In this document: piece by piece, positions 24,780 through 33,489 of the stretch
How the letters are laid out: every line of letters starts with the position of its first letter
Position numbering within the stretch: position 1 is the first letter of the stretch
Translations under genes and position numbers: made by a program
The notes under the pieces: model-generated
Databases searched by the model: none
What the model was told of the DNA's origin: nothing
The model's input: the letters and a program-made list of their open reading frames with translations, nothing else
From: Sphingomonas sp.
GTDB taxonomy: Bacteria > Pseudomonadota > Alphaproteobacteria > Sphingomonadales > Sphingomonadaceae
DNA length: 64,000 bases
Reading direction: 5' to 3'
Assembly (NCBI RefSeq): GCF_003248515.1
Contig: NZ_QFOB01000005.1
Location: 186,001 to 250,000, forward strand

Positions 24780-26222
24780 ATGGGTGTCGGAGCGAACGGG
24801 AGAGTTTTGCGCGTGCGCGATGCCATGTCTGCCAGGCAGTTTCACGACGTGACGACGGCGCCGGTCACCCCGGCTTCCGCGTGGGCGGCCGTGCGCGAGA
24901 CGCTCCGCAAGAGCTGCGGCCAGCGCTCGTTCGACGGCTGGCTGAAGTCGCTGGAACTGGCGGGCGTGGATTCCGAATCGGGCGCCGTGCGCCTCGTCGC
25001 GCCTTCCGCCTTTCTGGCGGATTGGGTGCAGAATCATTTTGCCGAGCAACTGGCCGCCGCGTGGCGCGTGGCGCTGCCGGGCTGTGGCGAGATTCTCGTC
25101 GAGGCGAGCGCAGACGCGCCCGCGCGATCGACCTTCGGCTTCGAAAGCCCCGTCACCGAAACGGAAGCCCAGCCGGTCGTGACGATCGAGGTGGATCGCG
25201 GCAGCCAGCTGGAAGAGCGCTTCACCTTCGACAGCTTCGTCGTCGGCAAGGCCAACGAACTGGCCTACAATGCGGCCAAGACGCTGGCCGAAGGCGGCAA
25301 GCTGGGCTTCAATCCGCTGTTCCTCCATGGCGGCGTCGGCCTCGGCAAGACGCATCTGATGCACGCCATGGGCCATGAATATCGCCTGCGCCATCCGGGC
25401 GCGAAGGTGATCTACATGACCTCCGAAAAGTTCATGTACGAATTCGTGGCGGCGATGCGCGCCAAGGATACGCACAGCTTCAAGGCGCGGCTGCGCGCGG
25501 CCGATCTGCTGCTGATCGATGACGTGCAGTTCATCGCCGGCAAGGATTCCACACAGGAGGAATTCTTCCACACGATGAACGAGCTGATCTCGGCCGGTCG
25601 CCGGCTCGTCATCAGCGCCGATCGCAGCCCCCAGGATCTGGAGGGCATCGAGAGCCGCATCCTGTCCCGCCTCGCCTGGGGCCTGGTGGCCGACATCAAT
25701 TCGGCCGATTTCGAGCTGCGCTACAATATCATCCTCAAGAAGCTGGAGACGCAGCCGACCGTTTCCGTGCCGAACGAGGTGGTGATGTTCCTCGCCAAGC
25801 GCCTCTCGGCCTCGGTGCGCGAACTGGAAGGCGCGCTGACTCGCGTGCTGGCCTTCGCCCATCTTTCCAAGCGGCCAATCGATCTGGAATTCACGCAACA
25901 GGCGCTGGCCGATCAGTTGCGCGCCAGCCAGCGCCGCGTGACGATCGACGAGATACAGCGCCGCGTGTGCGATCATTATCGCATCCGCCAGTCTGAAATG
26001 GGATCGGCCCGGCGCGCCCGCGAAGTGGCCCGCCCGCGCCAGATCGCCATGTATCTCGCCAAGCAGCTCACGCAGCGCTCGCTGCCGGAAATCGGCCGCC
26101 GCTTCGGCGGGCGCGACCATACGACCGTGATTCACGCCGTGAAGCGGATCGAGGAACTGCGCGCGGCGGATGCCGAGCTGGACGCGGACGTGCGCCTGCT
26201 GATCCGCCAGCTGGAGGCGTAA
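24780..26222 (+). CDS. dnaA: Chromosomal replication initiator protein DnaA
   Basis: A 480-residue AAA+ initiator that melts the replication origin. Domain I begins SAWAAVRETLRKSCGQRSFD. The AAA+ core shows Walker A GGVGLGKTHLMHA, Walker B LLLIDDVQFIAGK, and arginine-finger/sensor elements RLVISADRSPQDLEG and SRLAWGLV. The C-terminal helix-turn-helix has the DnaA signature GGRDHTTVIHAVKRIE. ATG 24780 is the first plausible ATG but has no good ribosome site. A GGGAGAG stretch at 24798-24804 fits better a start at TTG 24807 or GTG 24813, so the first 9-11 residues are uncertain. It follows rpsT after an AT-rich control region. Confidence 0.97.
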   Translation: MGVGANGRVLRVRDAMSARQFHDVTTAPVTPASAWAAVRETLRKSCGQRSFDGWLKSLELAGVDSESGAVRLVAPSAFLADWVQNHFAEQLAAAWRVALPGCGEILVEASADAPARSTFGFESPVTETEAQPVVTIEVDRGSQLEERFTFDSFVVGKANELAYNAAKTLAEGGKLGFNPLFLHGGVGLGKTHLMHAMGHEYRLRHPGAKVIYMTSEKFMYEFVAAMRAKDTHSFKARLRAADLLLIDDVQFIAGKDSTQEEFFHTMNELISAGRRLVISADRSPQDLEGIESRILSRLAWGLVADINSADFELRYNIILKKLETQPTVSVPNEVVMFLAKRLSASVRELEGALTRVLAFAHLSKRPIDLEFTQQALADQLRASQRRVTIDEIQRRVCDHYRIRQSEMGSARRAREVARPRQIAMYLAKQLTQRSLPEIGRRFGGRDHTTVIHAVKRIEELRAADAELDADVRLLIRQLEA

Positions 26223-26349
26223 GCGCGCCCGACATTCCGGATCCGTTTGCGCATCCATCGATCGACGGACCCCAAGATCGCCGCGCGGGCACGCCGGCCA
26301 TGACCGGCGGGGGTTTGATGTCCGGAGCGAGCGGCCTACATTCCGCTCC

Positions 26350-26793
26350 ATGACGAGCATGAGCGGCGGCTGCCAGTGCGGTCGCATCCGCTACGTAGCG
26401 GAGGTTGCCAGCGACGAGGCCTATCTGTGCCATTGCGCGATGTGCCGGCACGCGACGGGCGGCGCATCGATCGCCTTCGTGAACCTGCCGCTGGGCGATG
26501 TGCGGTGGGAGCGCGAGCCGGACTGGTATCGATCCTCCCCGATCGCCGAACGCCCCTTCTGCTCCGTTTGCGGAACGCCGCTCGGCTTCCGTTTCGTGGA
26601 GGGGGCGGGGAATATCGATCTCACGCTGGGATCCTTCGACGATCCTTCGCGCTTTCGCCCCGTGCGCAATTATGCGAGCGAGATCATCCTGCCGCCCTGG
26701 CAGGACGTTTCCCACCTCCCGGCGATGCGATCGGATGAAAATCCGGGCATCGTCGATCGATGGATGAAGGCCGTTGGCAAGCTCCCCGACTGA
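26350..26793 (+). CDS. GFA family protein (second copy)
   Basis: A 147-residue zinc-binding protein of the GFA/Mss4-like family. Ligands appear as GGCQCGRIRY, CHCAMCRHATGG and CSVCGTPLGFRF. The C-terminal third (IILPPWQDVSHLPAMRSDE) is an extension typical of this subgroup. The substrate is unknown; the family name does not prove a formaldehyde role. The next gene, an alpha/beta hydrolase, starts inside its 3' end (20-bp overlap), so the two are co-translated and may act together. Confidence 0.86.
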   Translation: MTSMSGGCQCGRIRYVAEVASDEAYLCHCAMCRHATGGASIAFVNLPLGDVRWEREPDWYRSSPIAERPFCSVCGTPLGFRFVEGAGNIDLTLGSFDDPSRFRPVRNYASEIILPPWQDVSHLPAMRSDENPGIVDRWMKAVGKLPD

Positions 26794-27571
26794 ACTCGAT
26801 CCTCTCTTCTTCGATGCCAGGGATGGCACCCGCCTCGCTTATTACGAGATGGGCGATCCCGCCGCGCGGCCTGTGGTGATGATCCACGGCCTGTTTTCGA
26901 ACGCCTGGACCAACTGGGTGCGCTATGGCCACGCCGCGCGCGTGGCCGAGGCCGGCCATCGCGTGATCCTGCCCGATCTGCGCGGACATGGCCGGAGCGG
27001 CGCTCCGCACGATCCCGCCGCCTATCCGCCGGATGTGCTGGCCGATGATGGCGAGGCGCTGATCGCGCATCTGGGCCTCACCGATTTCGATTTCGATATC
27101 GTCGGCTATTCGCTCGGCGGCCGAACCACCCTGCGGATGCTGGTGCGCGGGCTCCGGCCCGGGCGCGCGGTGTTGTCGGGCATGGGGCTGGGCGGCATCC
27201 TGCACACGTCCGGTCGCGGCGAATTCTTCCGCAAGGTTCTCGAGAATTTCGGAAGCAATCCGCGCGGCACGCCCGAATGGTTTTCCGAAGCCTTCCTCAA
27301 GACGACCGGTGGCGACCCCAAGGCGATGATCCCGCTGCTCGACAGCTTCGTGGATACCACGCGCGAGGAGCTGGCGGAGGTGGACCTGCCGATCCTCGTG
27401 CTCAACGGCGTGGACGATCAGGACAATGGCTCGGGCGAGGCGCTGGCCGGGGCGCTCCCGGCCGGAAGATTCGAGGAAATTCCGGGAAATCACATGACCG
27501 CGGTGCTCAAACCGGAGCTTGGTCAGGCGTTAACCTCCTTTCTTCTGGCGAAGGTGGCAAACGAATCGTAA
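26774..27571 (+). CDS. Alpha/beta-fold hydrolase
   Basis: A 265-residue alpha/beta hydrolase, probably cytoplasmic. The oxyanion loop is MIHGLFSNAWTNW, the nucleophile Ser is in GYSLGGRT, the acidic residue lies in LNGVDDQDNG, and His in GNHMTAV, so the triad is intact. LPDLRGHGRSG is the usual cap-side segment. The TTG start at 26774 is preceded by GAAGG and lies within the GFA gene; no ATG suits. The substrate (ester, epoxide or haloalkane) cannot be read from the sequence. Confidence 0.87.
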   Translation: MASSPTELDPLFFDARDGTRLAYYEMGDPAARPVVMIHGLFSNAWTNWVRYGHAARVAEAGHRVILPDLRGHGRSGAPHDPAAYPPDVLADDGEALIAHLGLTDFDFDIVGYSLGGRTTLRMLVRGLRPGRAVLSGMGLGGILHTSGRGEFFRKVLENFGSNPRGTPEWFSEAFLKTTGGDPKAMIPLLDSFVDTTREELAEVDLPILVLNGVDDQDNGSGEALAGALPAGRFEEIPGNHMTAVLKPELGQALTSFLLAKVANES

Positions 27572-27719
27572 ACACCTGATCCGGGTGCGCAGAGCGGAGG
27601 CTGCGCGCTGAGGGGAAGTGGTGTTGAGGCGCTTAAACGAATATTTGTTCATCGCTGGCATTGCACGTTCCGGCGCCGCGCGTTCGGCGCGTCGTTAGGC
27701 GAGGACGTTCGTTCGGGTG

Positions 27720-28862
27720 ATGCCAGCCAGTGCCGTCATTCTCGTGCCTCTGCTCGTGTGCGCGCTGTTCACGGCGGCATTGTACGAGCAGTGGCGGCGC
27801 ATGGGCCGGGCCGATCACGCCTCCAGCTGGCTGTGGGCCTTTCTGGTAACCGGCGGCGGATGGCTGGTGACGGGGCTCGAAAGCGCGCTGGCGGCGCGCT
27901 TTGTCTTTCCGGGATCGGCGCTGCTGCTCTGCTGGTTCGCGGCCAGCCTGCTCGGCGCGCGCGGGCTGCGGCAGCGCGCGCAGAAGCCCGATCGCGCGAT
28001 CGTTCTGTTCGCCATCTGGGTGGGCACCACGATCGGCGTGAGCGTGCTGCAGGATCTGGCGATCGAGGATCCCGTGCTCCGTTCGGCGATGGCGATGGTG
28101 GTGATCGCCAGCGGCGCCATGATCGCGGGGATCGCGATCGGCCCGCGCAGTCGGCGGGCCTCCGCCTCGGCCTGGCTGGGCGCGCTCATCAACGTGGCCT
28201 TCGCGGCCCTCTGCCTGATGCTGGCCTTCGCCGTGCTCCGCCTGCCGATGACGGCGATGATGGAGATCACCTCGCTCACGCTGGTGCCGCTGATCGTGCT
28301 GTGCGGCGTGACGATCATGGCCTGCCTCAACGAGGATCGGGCGCAGGGGCTGGAGCGACTGGCGCGCACGGATGCGCTGACCGGCGTGTGGAATCGGCGC
28401 GGATTCGAGGAGGGCGCGCGCCATCTGCTCCAGCGTTTCCACGCGACGGGTGGCCGGGCGGCGGCGGTGGCGATCGCGGACATAGACGGCTTCAAGGGCA
28501 TCAACGACAATCACGGCCATGCCATGGGCGATGCGACGCTGGCGCGTTTCGCGGAGACGCTGCGCGGCGTGGTGGGGCCAGGGGATATGCTGGCGCGGCT
28601 GGGCGGTGAGGAATTCGCGATCCTCGCCATCGGCATAGACGGGCCAGCGCTCCGGCAGCGGATGGAGCGGGTGCGCAGCCTGCTTAACGTGCCGAGCATC
28701 GATCCCAACGGGCCGCCGACCATCACGGCGAGCTTCGGCGTGACGACCCTGGCGACGGACGGCTCGCTGCGCGAGGCGCTGGAGCGCGCCGATCGCGCGC
28801 TCTACCGCGCCAAGAGCGACGGCCGGAACCGGGTGCTGCTGGCCGAGACTGGCGGGGAATAA
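27720..28862 (+). CDS. Membrane-anchored diguanylate cyclase (GGDEF domain)
   Basis: A 380-residue inner-membrane protein. The N-terminal half has about six membrane spans (starts with ILVPLLVCALFTAALYE, later MAMVVIASGAMIAGIAIG and LGALINVAFAALCLMLAFAV). It is followed by a C-terminal GGDEF domain from about residue 215 with RTDALTGVWNRRGFEE, the catalytic LARLGGEEFAIL and an ALYRAKSDGRNRV end. The A-site GGEEF is intact, so it should make c-di-GMP from two GTP. An inhibitory I-site RxxD four residues upstream is not obvious. Start codon: GTG 27717 or ATG 27720. Stand-alone; a PilZ protein lies about 7 kb upstream. Confidence 0.92.
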   Translation: MPASAVILVPLLVCALFTAALYEQWRRMGRADHASSWLWAFLVTGGGWLVTGLESALAARFVFPGSALLLCWFAASLLGARGLRQRAQKPDRAIVLFAIWVGTTIGVSVLQDLAIEDPVLRSAMAMVVIASGAMIAGIAIGPRSRRASASAWLGALINVAFAALCLMLAFAVLRLPMTAMMEITSLTLVPLIVLCGVTIMACLNEDRAQGLERLARTDALTGVWNRRGFEEGARHLLQRFHATGGRAAAVAIADIDGFKGINDNHGHAMGDATLARFAETLRGVVGPGDMLARLGGEEFAILAIGIDGPALRQRMERVRSLLNVPSIDPNGPPTITASFGVTTLATDGSLREALERADRALYRAKSDGRNRVLLAETGGE

Positions 28863-29011
28863 GCCGAGCGGCCGGGCGGGACGCTCTCGCCCGACCTGCT
28901 GAGGTCGCCCGGGTCGTTCAGCGCAGTCGTCGATGGATCGCCGCCTTGGCTCCCTGCCTTTCAGGGAGGCGGAAGGCGCGTCCGCAACCGGATCGAAAGC
29001 CGTTATCCATC

Positions 29012-29045
29012 CCGTGTCATCCCGGACGTGATCCGGAACGACGCG
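29012..29045. repeat. Short interspersed palindromic (REP-like) element
   Basis: The stretch TGTCATCCCGGACGTGATCC followed by GGAACGACGCGAGGGA, in the 212-bp gap between the GGDEF gene and amn, resembles the CATCCCGGACTTGATCCGGG-type intergenic repeat common in sphingomonads and other alphaproteobacteria. This is based on recall, not a search. It may act as a terminator for the convergent genes. Confidence 0.45.
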
Positions 29046-29074
29046 AGGGAATCAGCTCTGTCTTGCCGCCCGCC

Positions 29075-30517
29075 CTAGCGGAACGGGGGCTCGTTGAAGG
29101 CGCGGAGCTTGCGGCTGTGGAGCTGTTCGCCGGCAAGGCGCAGTTCGTCGATCGCGGCGATACCGATCTGGAGATGTTCGGCGATGGCGCGCTCGTAAAA
29201 GCGGTTGGCCTGGCCGGGGAGCTTGATCTCGCCATGGATCGGCTTGTCCGATACGCACAGCAGGGTGCCGTAAGGCACGCGGAAGCGGAAACCCTGCGCG
29301 GCGAGCGTGGCGCTCTCCATGTCGATCGCGACGGCACGGCTCTGGCTGAAGCGCAGGGCCGAGGAGGTGTAGCGCAGTTCCCAGTTGCGATCGTCGGTGG
29401 TGACGACCGTGCCGGTGCGCATCCGCGCCTTCAGCTCCTCGCGCGTCTGGCCCGAAATCTGCTCCGCACCCTTGCTCAGCGCCTGCTGGATCTCGGCGAT
29501 GGCCGGCACCGGGATCTCCGGCGGCAGCACATCGTCCAGCACATGATCGTCGCGCAGATAGGCATGGGCGAGGACATAGTCGCCGATGCGCTGGCTGGGG
29601 CGCAGGCCGCCACAATGGCCGATCATCAGCCAAGCCTCGGGCCGCATCACGGCGAGGTGATCCGTGATCGTCTTGGCGTTGGAAGGTCCCACGCCGATAT
29701 TGACGAGCGTGATGCCCGAGCCATCCTCCGCCACGAGGTGATAGGCGGGCATCTGGTGCTTCTTCCAGGCGGTGTCGGTGATCGCCGCCTCGGGATCGGG
29801 ATCGCCCGCGCGGATCTCCAGCCCGCCGGCGCCGCTCAGCATCGTGTAGCGGCCGCCTTCCTTGAGCTGCTTCGCGCCCCAGGCGACGAATTCGTCCACG
29901 TAGCGGTTATAGTTGGTGAAGAGGATGTATTTCTGGATGTGGGCCGGCGGGGTGCCCGTATAGTGGCGCAGGCGCGCGAGGCTGAAATCCACGCGCGCCG
30001 CATCGAAGAGAGCGAGCGGGCGGGGCGTGTCCTCGCCATGCGTCCAGGTGCCGTCTGCCAGCTCGTCGCCGATCCGCTCCAGCTCGGTGGAGGGAAAGAT
30101 GCGCGCCAGCTCCACCGCGCGCACATCCGCCAGATCGAGGCTGGAATCGAGCACATAGGGGTAGGGGATTTCGTCCGCGCTCGTGCCGATATCCACCCAC
30201 ACGCCGAAATCGTCGATCAGCATGTCCAGCTGGGTCGCCAGATATTCGCGGAACATGCCCGGCTGGGTGACGCTGATCGCATAATCGCCGGCCGTGTTCA
30301 GCCGTCCATAAGCGCGGCCGAGCGGGCCGGGATTATGCTCCCCGTCATAATGAAGCTTGATCTGGGGATAGGCGAAGGCGCCCGCCGCGCGCGCGGCGGG
30401 ATCCGGGCGCTCGCCCGTCTCGATATAGCGGCCCAGCGCCTCGCGCAGCCGCGCGACGGAGGCGCGATACAGCGCCTCCAGCTCGTCCACGATCTTCAGG
30501 CTGCGATTGGTGGGCAT
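29075..30517 (-). CDS. amn: AMP nucleosidase
   Basis: A 480-residue enzyme that splits AMP to adenine and ribose 5-phosphate, a purine-pool control step. It belongs to the nucleoside phosphorylase superfamily. The C-terminal catalytic half shows TLVNIGVGPSNAKTITDH, IGHCGGLRPSQRIGDYVLA and the active-site stretch AVAIDMESATLAAQGFRF. The N-terminal half (YPQIKLHYDGEHNPGPLG, GVWVDIGTSADEIP) is the Amn-specific regulatory domain. It starts 15 bp after the peroxiredoxin gene stop, likely on the same transcript. Length is typical. Confidence 0.94.
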   Translation of the reverse strand: MPTNRSLKIVDELEALYRASVARLREALGRYIETGERPDPAARAAGAFAYPQIKLHYDGEHNPGPLGRAYGRLNTAGDYAISVTQPGMFREYLATQLDMLIDDFGVWVDIGTSADEIPYPYVLDSSLDLADVRAVELARIFPSTELERIGDELADGTWTHGEDTPRPLALFDAARVDFSLARLRHYTGTPPAHIQKYILFTNYNRYVDEFVAWGAKQLKEGGRYTMLSGAGGLEIRAGDPDPEAAITDTAWKKHQMPAYHLVAEDGSGITLVNIGVGPSNAKTITDHLAVMRPEAWLMIGHCGGLRPSQRIGDYVLAHAYLRDDHVLDDVLPPEIPVPAIAEIQQALSKGAEQISGQTREELKARMRTGTVVTTDDRNWELRYTSSALRFSQSRAVAIDMESATLAAQGFRFRVPYGTLLCVSDKPIHGEIKLPGQANRFYERAIAEHLQIGIAAIDELRLAGEQLHSRKLRAFNEPPFR

Positions 30518-30532
30518 GGTCCGCCGCCCCTC

Positions 30533-31015
30533 TCAGAGCTGGCCGAGCAGATGGTCGGCAGAGCTGACCTTGAAGTCGCCCGGTGCCTCGATGTTCAGCG
30601 TGATGACCTTGCCGTCATCCACGAGCATCGAGAAACGCTGGCCGCGCTTGCCGAGGCCACCCTTGGTGAGATCCAGCGTCAGGTCGATCGCCTCGACGAA
30701 GGCGCCGCTGCCGTCCGCCAGCAGCGTGACCTTGCCTTCCGCGCCCTGATCCTTGCTCCATGCGCCCATCACGAACACGTCGTTGACGGCGGTGCAGGCG
30801 ATCTCGTCCACGCCCTTGGCTTTCAGTTCGTCCGCCTTTTCGATGAAGCCGGGCAGGTGCTTGGCCGAACAGGTCGGCGTGAAGGCGCCGGGCAGCGAGA
30901 AGAGCGCGATCTTGCGGCCGGCGAAATAGGCGGCGCTCTCGATCGGCTGGGGGCCGTCCGCCGTCATCGTCATGAAGGTGACGGGGGGAAGCGTGTCGCC
31001 GACGGAGATGGTCAT
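30533..31015 (-). CDS. Peroxiredoxin (Prx5 family)
   Basis: A 160-residue thiol peroxidase that reduces hydrogen peroxide and organic peroxides. The peroxidatic Cys49 is in LPGAFTPTCS; a second Cys74 in EIACTAVND could be resolving. GKVTLLADGSGAFVEAIDLT and RGQRFSMLVDDGKV are typical of the Prx5 group. It leads the pair with amn. The start is divergent from yqgE across 105 bp, so the gap holds promoters for both. Cytoplasmic. Confidence 0.94.
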   Translation of the reverse strand: MTISVGDTLPPVTFMTMTADGPQPIESAAYFAGRKIALFSLPGAFTPTCSAKHLPGFIEKADELKAKGVDEIACTAVNDVFVMGAWSKDQGAEGKVTLLADGSGAFVEAIDLTLDLTKGGLGKRGQRFSMLVDDGKVITLNIEAPGDFKVSSADHLLGQL

Positions 31016-31120
31016 ACGGGTCCTCTCATGGGGATGGGATGGAACCTCCTAACAGGCGCTCCGGCGCGGCGGAAGGCCACGGGTGGACCCGATCCATGCC
31101 TTCTCTATAGTGACGGGGCT

Positions 31121-31693
31121 ATGGTTGGTGCGGAATCCGGACATCGTTCGCTGGCGGGGCAGCTTCTGCTGGCGATGCCGGGCATCGGCGATCCCCGTTT
31201 CTCCCACGCGGTGATCGCGCTGTGCGTCCACAATCCCGAAGGCGCGCTGGGCATCGGCCTCGGCCAGATCGTGCCGCGGCTGCGCCTGCACCAGTTGATG
31301 GCACAGCTGGATATCGATCCCGGCCAAGCGCCCGACGCGCCGATCCATGTGGGCGGGCCGGTGGATCCGCAGCGCGGCTTCGTCCTCCATTCGAACGACT
31401 GGTCCGGCGAGGATACGGTGACGGTCAACGAAGGCTTCGGGCTGACGAGTACGCTGGACGTGCTGCGCGCGATCGCGGCGGGCGAGGGGCCGGCGCGCTG
31501 GGTTGTCGCGCTGGGCTATGCCGGATGGGGCGACGGCCAGCTTGATGGCGAACTCACCCGGCATGGCTGGTTCGAAACGGTGGCCGATCCCGATCTGATC
31601 TTCGCGGTGCCGCATGCCGAGCGCTGGCCACGCGCCTTCGCCGCTGCCGGCATCGATGTGCGGCTGCTCGCCTCGATCGCGGGCCACGCCTGA
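31121..31693 (+). CDS. yqgE: YqgE/AlgH family protein
   Basis: A 190-residue protein of the UPF0301/YqgE-AlgH family, function not settled. The signature start LAGQLLLAMPGIGDPRFSHAV and the segments IHVGGPVDPQRGFVLHS and LGYAGWGDGQLDGEL are diagnostic. ATG 31121 was chosen because a reading frame that continues upstream without stops is only the antisense of the neighbouring amn and peroxiredoxin genes. It is divergent to the peroxiredoxin gene. Confidence 0.93.
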   Translation: MVGAESGHRSLAGQLLLAMPGIGDPRFSHAVIALCVHNPEGALGIGLGQIVPRLRLHQLMAQLDIDPGQAPDAPIHVGGPVDPQRGFVLHSNDWSGEDTVTVNEGFGLTSTLDVLRAIAAGEGPARWVVALGYAGWGDGQLDGELTRHGWFETVADPDLIFAVPHAERWPRAFAAAGIDVRLLASIAGHA

Positions 31694-31707
31694 GTGCTTC
31701 GTTTCGG

Positions 31708-31728
31708 TATCGCATCATTTTTGCGATA
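31708..31728. repeat. Inverted repeat after yqgE
   Basis: TATCGCA (31708-31714) and TGCGATA (31722-31728) pair perfectly around TCATTTT, 15 bp after the yqgE stop. It may be a terminator lacking a T tract, or a control site for the next gene, whose start lies 100 bp downstream. Confidence 0.4.
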
Positions 31729-31829
31729 GACCGTTAAATTCGTTGGGAATTTTCTAACCACTCCGATGCTCTAACCAGCCGTGTTGCGGGGGCGCGCCGA
31801 TCATCGGCGCCGGCGCGGACGGGGGTAAG

Positions 31830-32384
31830 ATGCGTAGGATTTTTGGCGCGGTTCTGGCCGGAATGGCGCTGGCGGCGGCACCGGCCGAAGCGGCCTGCTG
31901 GAACCGGCAGGAAGTGGCGGCGGGCACGATTCGCGATTTCCAGTCGATGCTGATGGTGGCGACCTTGCGCTGCCAGGTGATGCGCGTCGACATCACCGCC
32001 GATTACAATACCTTCCTCAATGCCAACAAGCCGACGATCCAGCGGATGAATGATCGGCTGAAGGCGCATTTCATCAGGGCTCACGGCCCGGTCGAGGGGC
32101 AGCGTCACTATGACGGCTTCGCGACGAGCCTCGCCAATGGCTATGGCGCGCGGCAGGGCGGCAAGGACATATGCTCCGGCATCGCCTCGATCGCGCGCGA
32201 GGCGGCGATGATGGAGGGATCGGAAGAAGGGCTGATCCTGCTCGCCCAGCGCCAGGGCATCGCGACGATGCTGCCCGAAGGCGTATGCGCCCTGGAAACG
32301 GGCGTGACGATCGCGGCGGTGCAGGCGACGCCGGCCCCGACCTCGCCGGTGGTGCTCGTTTCCGCGCGCGGGCCGGCCGAATAG
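31830..32384 (+). CDS. Exported protein of unknown function (184 aa)
   Basis: A 184-residue protein with a signal peptide (RRIFGAVLAGMALAAAPAEAA, cleavage near residue 22) and a mature helical domain rich in Met and Ala. Three Cys (ACWNRQE, TLRCQVMR, ICSGIAS, plus EGVCALE) may form disulphides in the periplasm. No enzyme motif is seen and the family was not identified. A GGGGGTAAG stretch precedes the ATG and gives a fair ribosome site. Upstream lies an AT-rich stretch with an inverted repeat that could hold its promoter. Confidence 0.72.
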   Translation: MRRIFGAVLAGMALAAAPAEAACWNRQEVAAGTIRDFQSMLMVATLRCQVMRVDITADYNTFLNANKPTIQRMNDRLKAHFIRAHGPVEGQRHYDGFATSLANGYGARQGGKDICSGIASIAREAAMMEGSEEGLILLAQRQGIATMLPEGVCALETGVTIAAVQATPAPTSPVVLVSARGPAE

Positions 32385-32470
32385 AGCCATAATCGGCCAA
32401 ATTTCGCGAGCCGTCACCCGCAACGCGATTCCCGGTTCCCGTCGTCCCCCGAACGGCGGAACGGGTCACA

Positions 32471-33313
32471 TCAGCGCTTGATCGTCTCCGGCGTGATCGA
32501 TCGGCCGGCGACCCGCCACAGCTTGTCCGGGCTGGTGGATACGAAGAGCGGCATGCGCAGATTGTAGGACGCGAACACATGGATTTCGGTCGGCACCGGA
32601 TCCAGCGCATGCGTTACGAACAGCCCGACCGGCTTCGCCCCGTTGGGAAGTGCCCCCGGCAGATCGAGGTTCAGGCAGGCGCGGCTATAGGCCCGCTGGC
32701 CGAGCACCTTGCCATCCGGCGAGATCACCAGCCGATAATGGCCCCCCATCGGCCAATGGCGCGCGTCCGTCTGCGCGGAGAGCAGATAGACGCCGATCGG
32801 GCCGTCGCCGCGCGGCGGCAAAACAACCGTGTTGAAGGGGGCGGCGGTGCAGGGCGCATAGCCCGCCGAGATGGCGGCCCTCGCGGCGATGTCACGGGCG
32901 CGTGCCAGCGCCGCCTGCGCGGGCGTGAGCGGAACGGGCGCGGCCAGCAGATCGGCGCGCACCACCTTTCCCTCGCGCACCTCCGCCACGAAGAAGGCGA
33001 GCGCCTGCTCTCCGGAGCCCCGATAATATGTGACGCGGAAGGCCGGATTGGCCGTCTCGACCACATAGCCGCCAAGACCGGTCAACTGATCCTTCGGCAG
33101 CTTTTCCAGCAGCGCATCGGTGCTGACCCACGCGGCGCGATCGAAGGCGTAAAGCACGCCGCCGAGCGTGATGGCATTCTGGATGCGCTGTTCGTCCGTC
33201 TGGGGCGGGGCGGGGCTGGAGACGGCCGGGGCCGCCGGGACAGCTGGCGGCAGTGCCGCGCCCTGAACGGCGGCGGCCGCCAGCATCATCGATCCCCAAC
33301 CTGCGAACATCAT
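32471..33313 (-). CDS. Exported protein of unknown function (280 aa)
   Basis: A 280-residue exported protein with an N-terminal signal sequence (MMFAGWGSMMLAAAAVQGAA) and a Pro/Ala-rich stretch before the mature domain. The mature part has segments such as GLGGYVVETANPAFRVTYYRG and YRLVISPDGKVLGQRAYSRAC, but I do not recognise a family. ATG 33313 was chosen because AGGGGGAT lies upstream, so a longer reading frame to 33391 is unlikely. Its start lies 67 bp from the palindrome upstream of ahcY, and the site could in principle control it as well. Confidence 0.7.
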   Translation of the reverse strand: MMFAGWGSMMLAAAAVQGAALPPAVPAAPAVSSPAPPQTDEQRIQNAITLGGVLYAFDRAAWVSTDALLEKLPKDQLTGLGGYVVETANPAFRVTYYRGSGEQALAFFVAEVREGKVVRADLLAAPVPLTPAQAALARARDIAARAAISAGYAPCTAAPFNTVVLPPRGDGPIGVYLLSAQTDARHWPMGGHYRLVISPDGKVLGQRAYSRACLNLDLPGALPNGAKPVGLFVTHALDPVPTEIHVFASYNLRMPLFVSTSPDKLWRVAGRSITPETIKR

Positions 33314-33379
33314 GCGAATCCCCCTGTCGGATCTCAGGTTTCCCGCTTTTCGCGTCGGGAACAAGCGCGATCGATGAAC

Positions 33380-33399
33380 ATATAAAGACATCTTTATAT
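33380..33399. promoter_or_regulatory. Palindromic operator upstream of ahcY (identical core in metE control region)
   Basis: ATATAAAGACATCTTTATAT, a perfect 9-bp inverted repeat around CA, lies 91 bp before the ahcY start codon. The same 20 bases occur at 42842-42861 upstream of metE. Both genes belong to the methionine/SAM cycle. The motif is of the size bound by dimeric HTH regulators; SAM/SAH-responsive ArsR-family factors are plausible, but no regulator gene is in the window. Confidence 0.75.
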
Positions 33400-33436
33400 T
33401 TGATTCGATCGCGTGGGGCGGCTAGGGCCGCCGCAG

Positions 33437-33457
33437 GCGATCCGACCCTCGGATCGC
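33437..33457 (+). promoter_or_regulatory. Leader hairpin ahead of ahcY
   Basis: GCGATCCGA/TCGGATCGC pair in a perfect 9-bp stem with loop CCC in the 5' leader of ahcY, about 33 bp before the GTG start. It could be an mRNA control hairpin. It does not show the SAH-riboswitch consensus I would expect, so it is noted only as structure. Confidence 0.4.
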
Positions 33458-33489
33458 GCGTCGGGCTCGCCAAGCCGAGGAGAATCATC

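Noticed and set aside
28946..31120. A very long open frame on the + strand running into yqgE
   Set aside because: It is antisense to amn and the peroxiredoxin gene, which have clear family motifs. Only the part from ATG 31121 matches a protein family.
33400..33489. SAH or SAM riboswitch in the ahcY leader
   Set aside because: A 9-bp hairpin is present, but I do not see the conserved core of known SAH or SAM riboswitches. The palindrome upstream better explains control.
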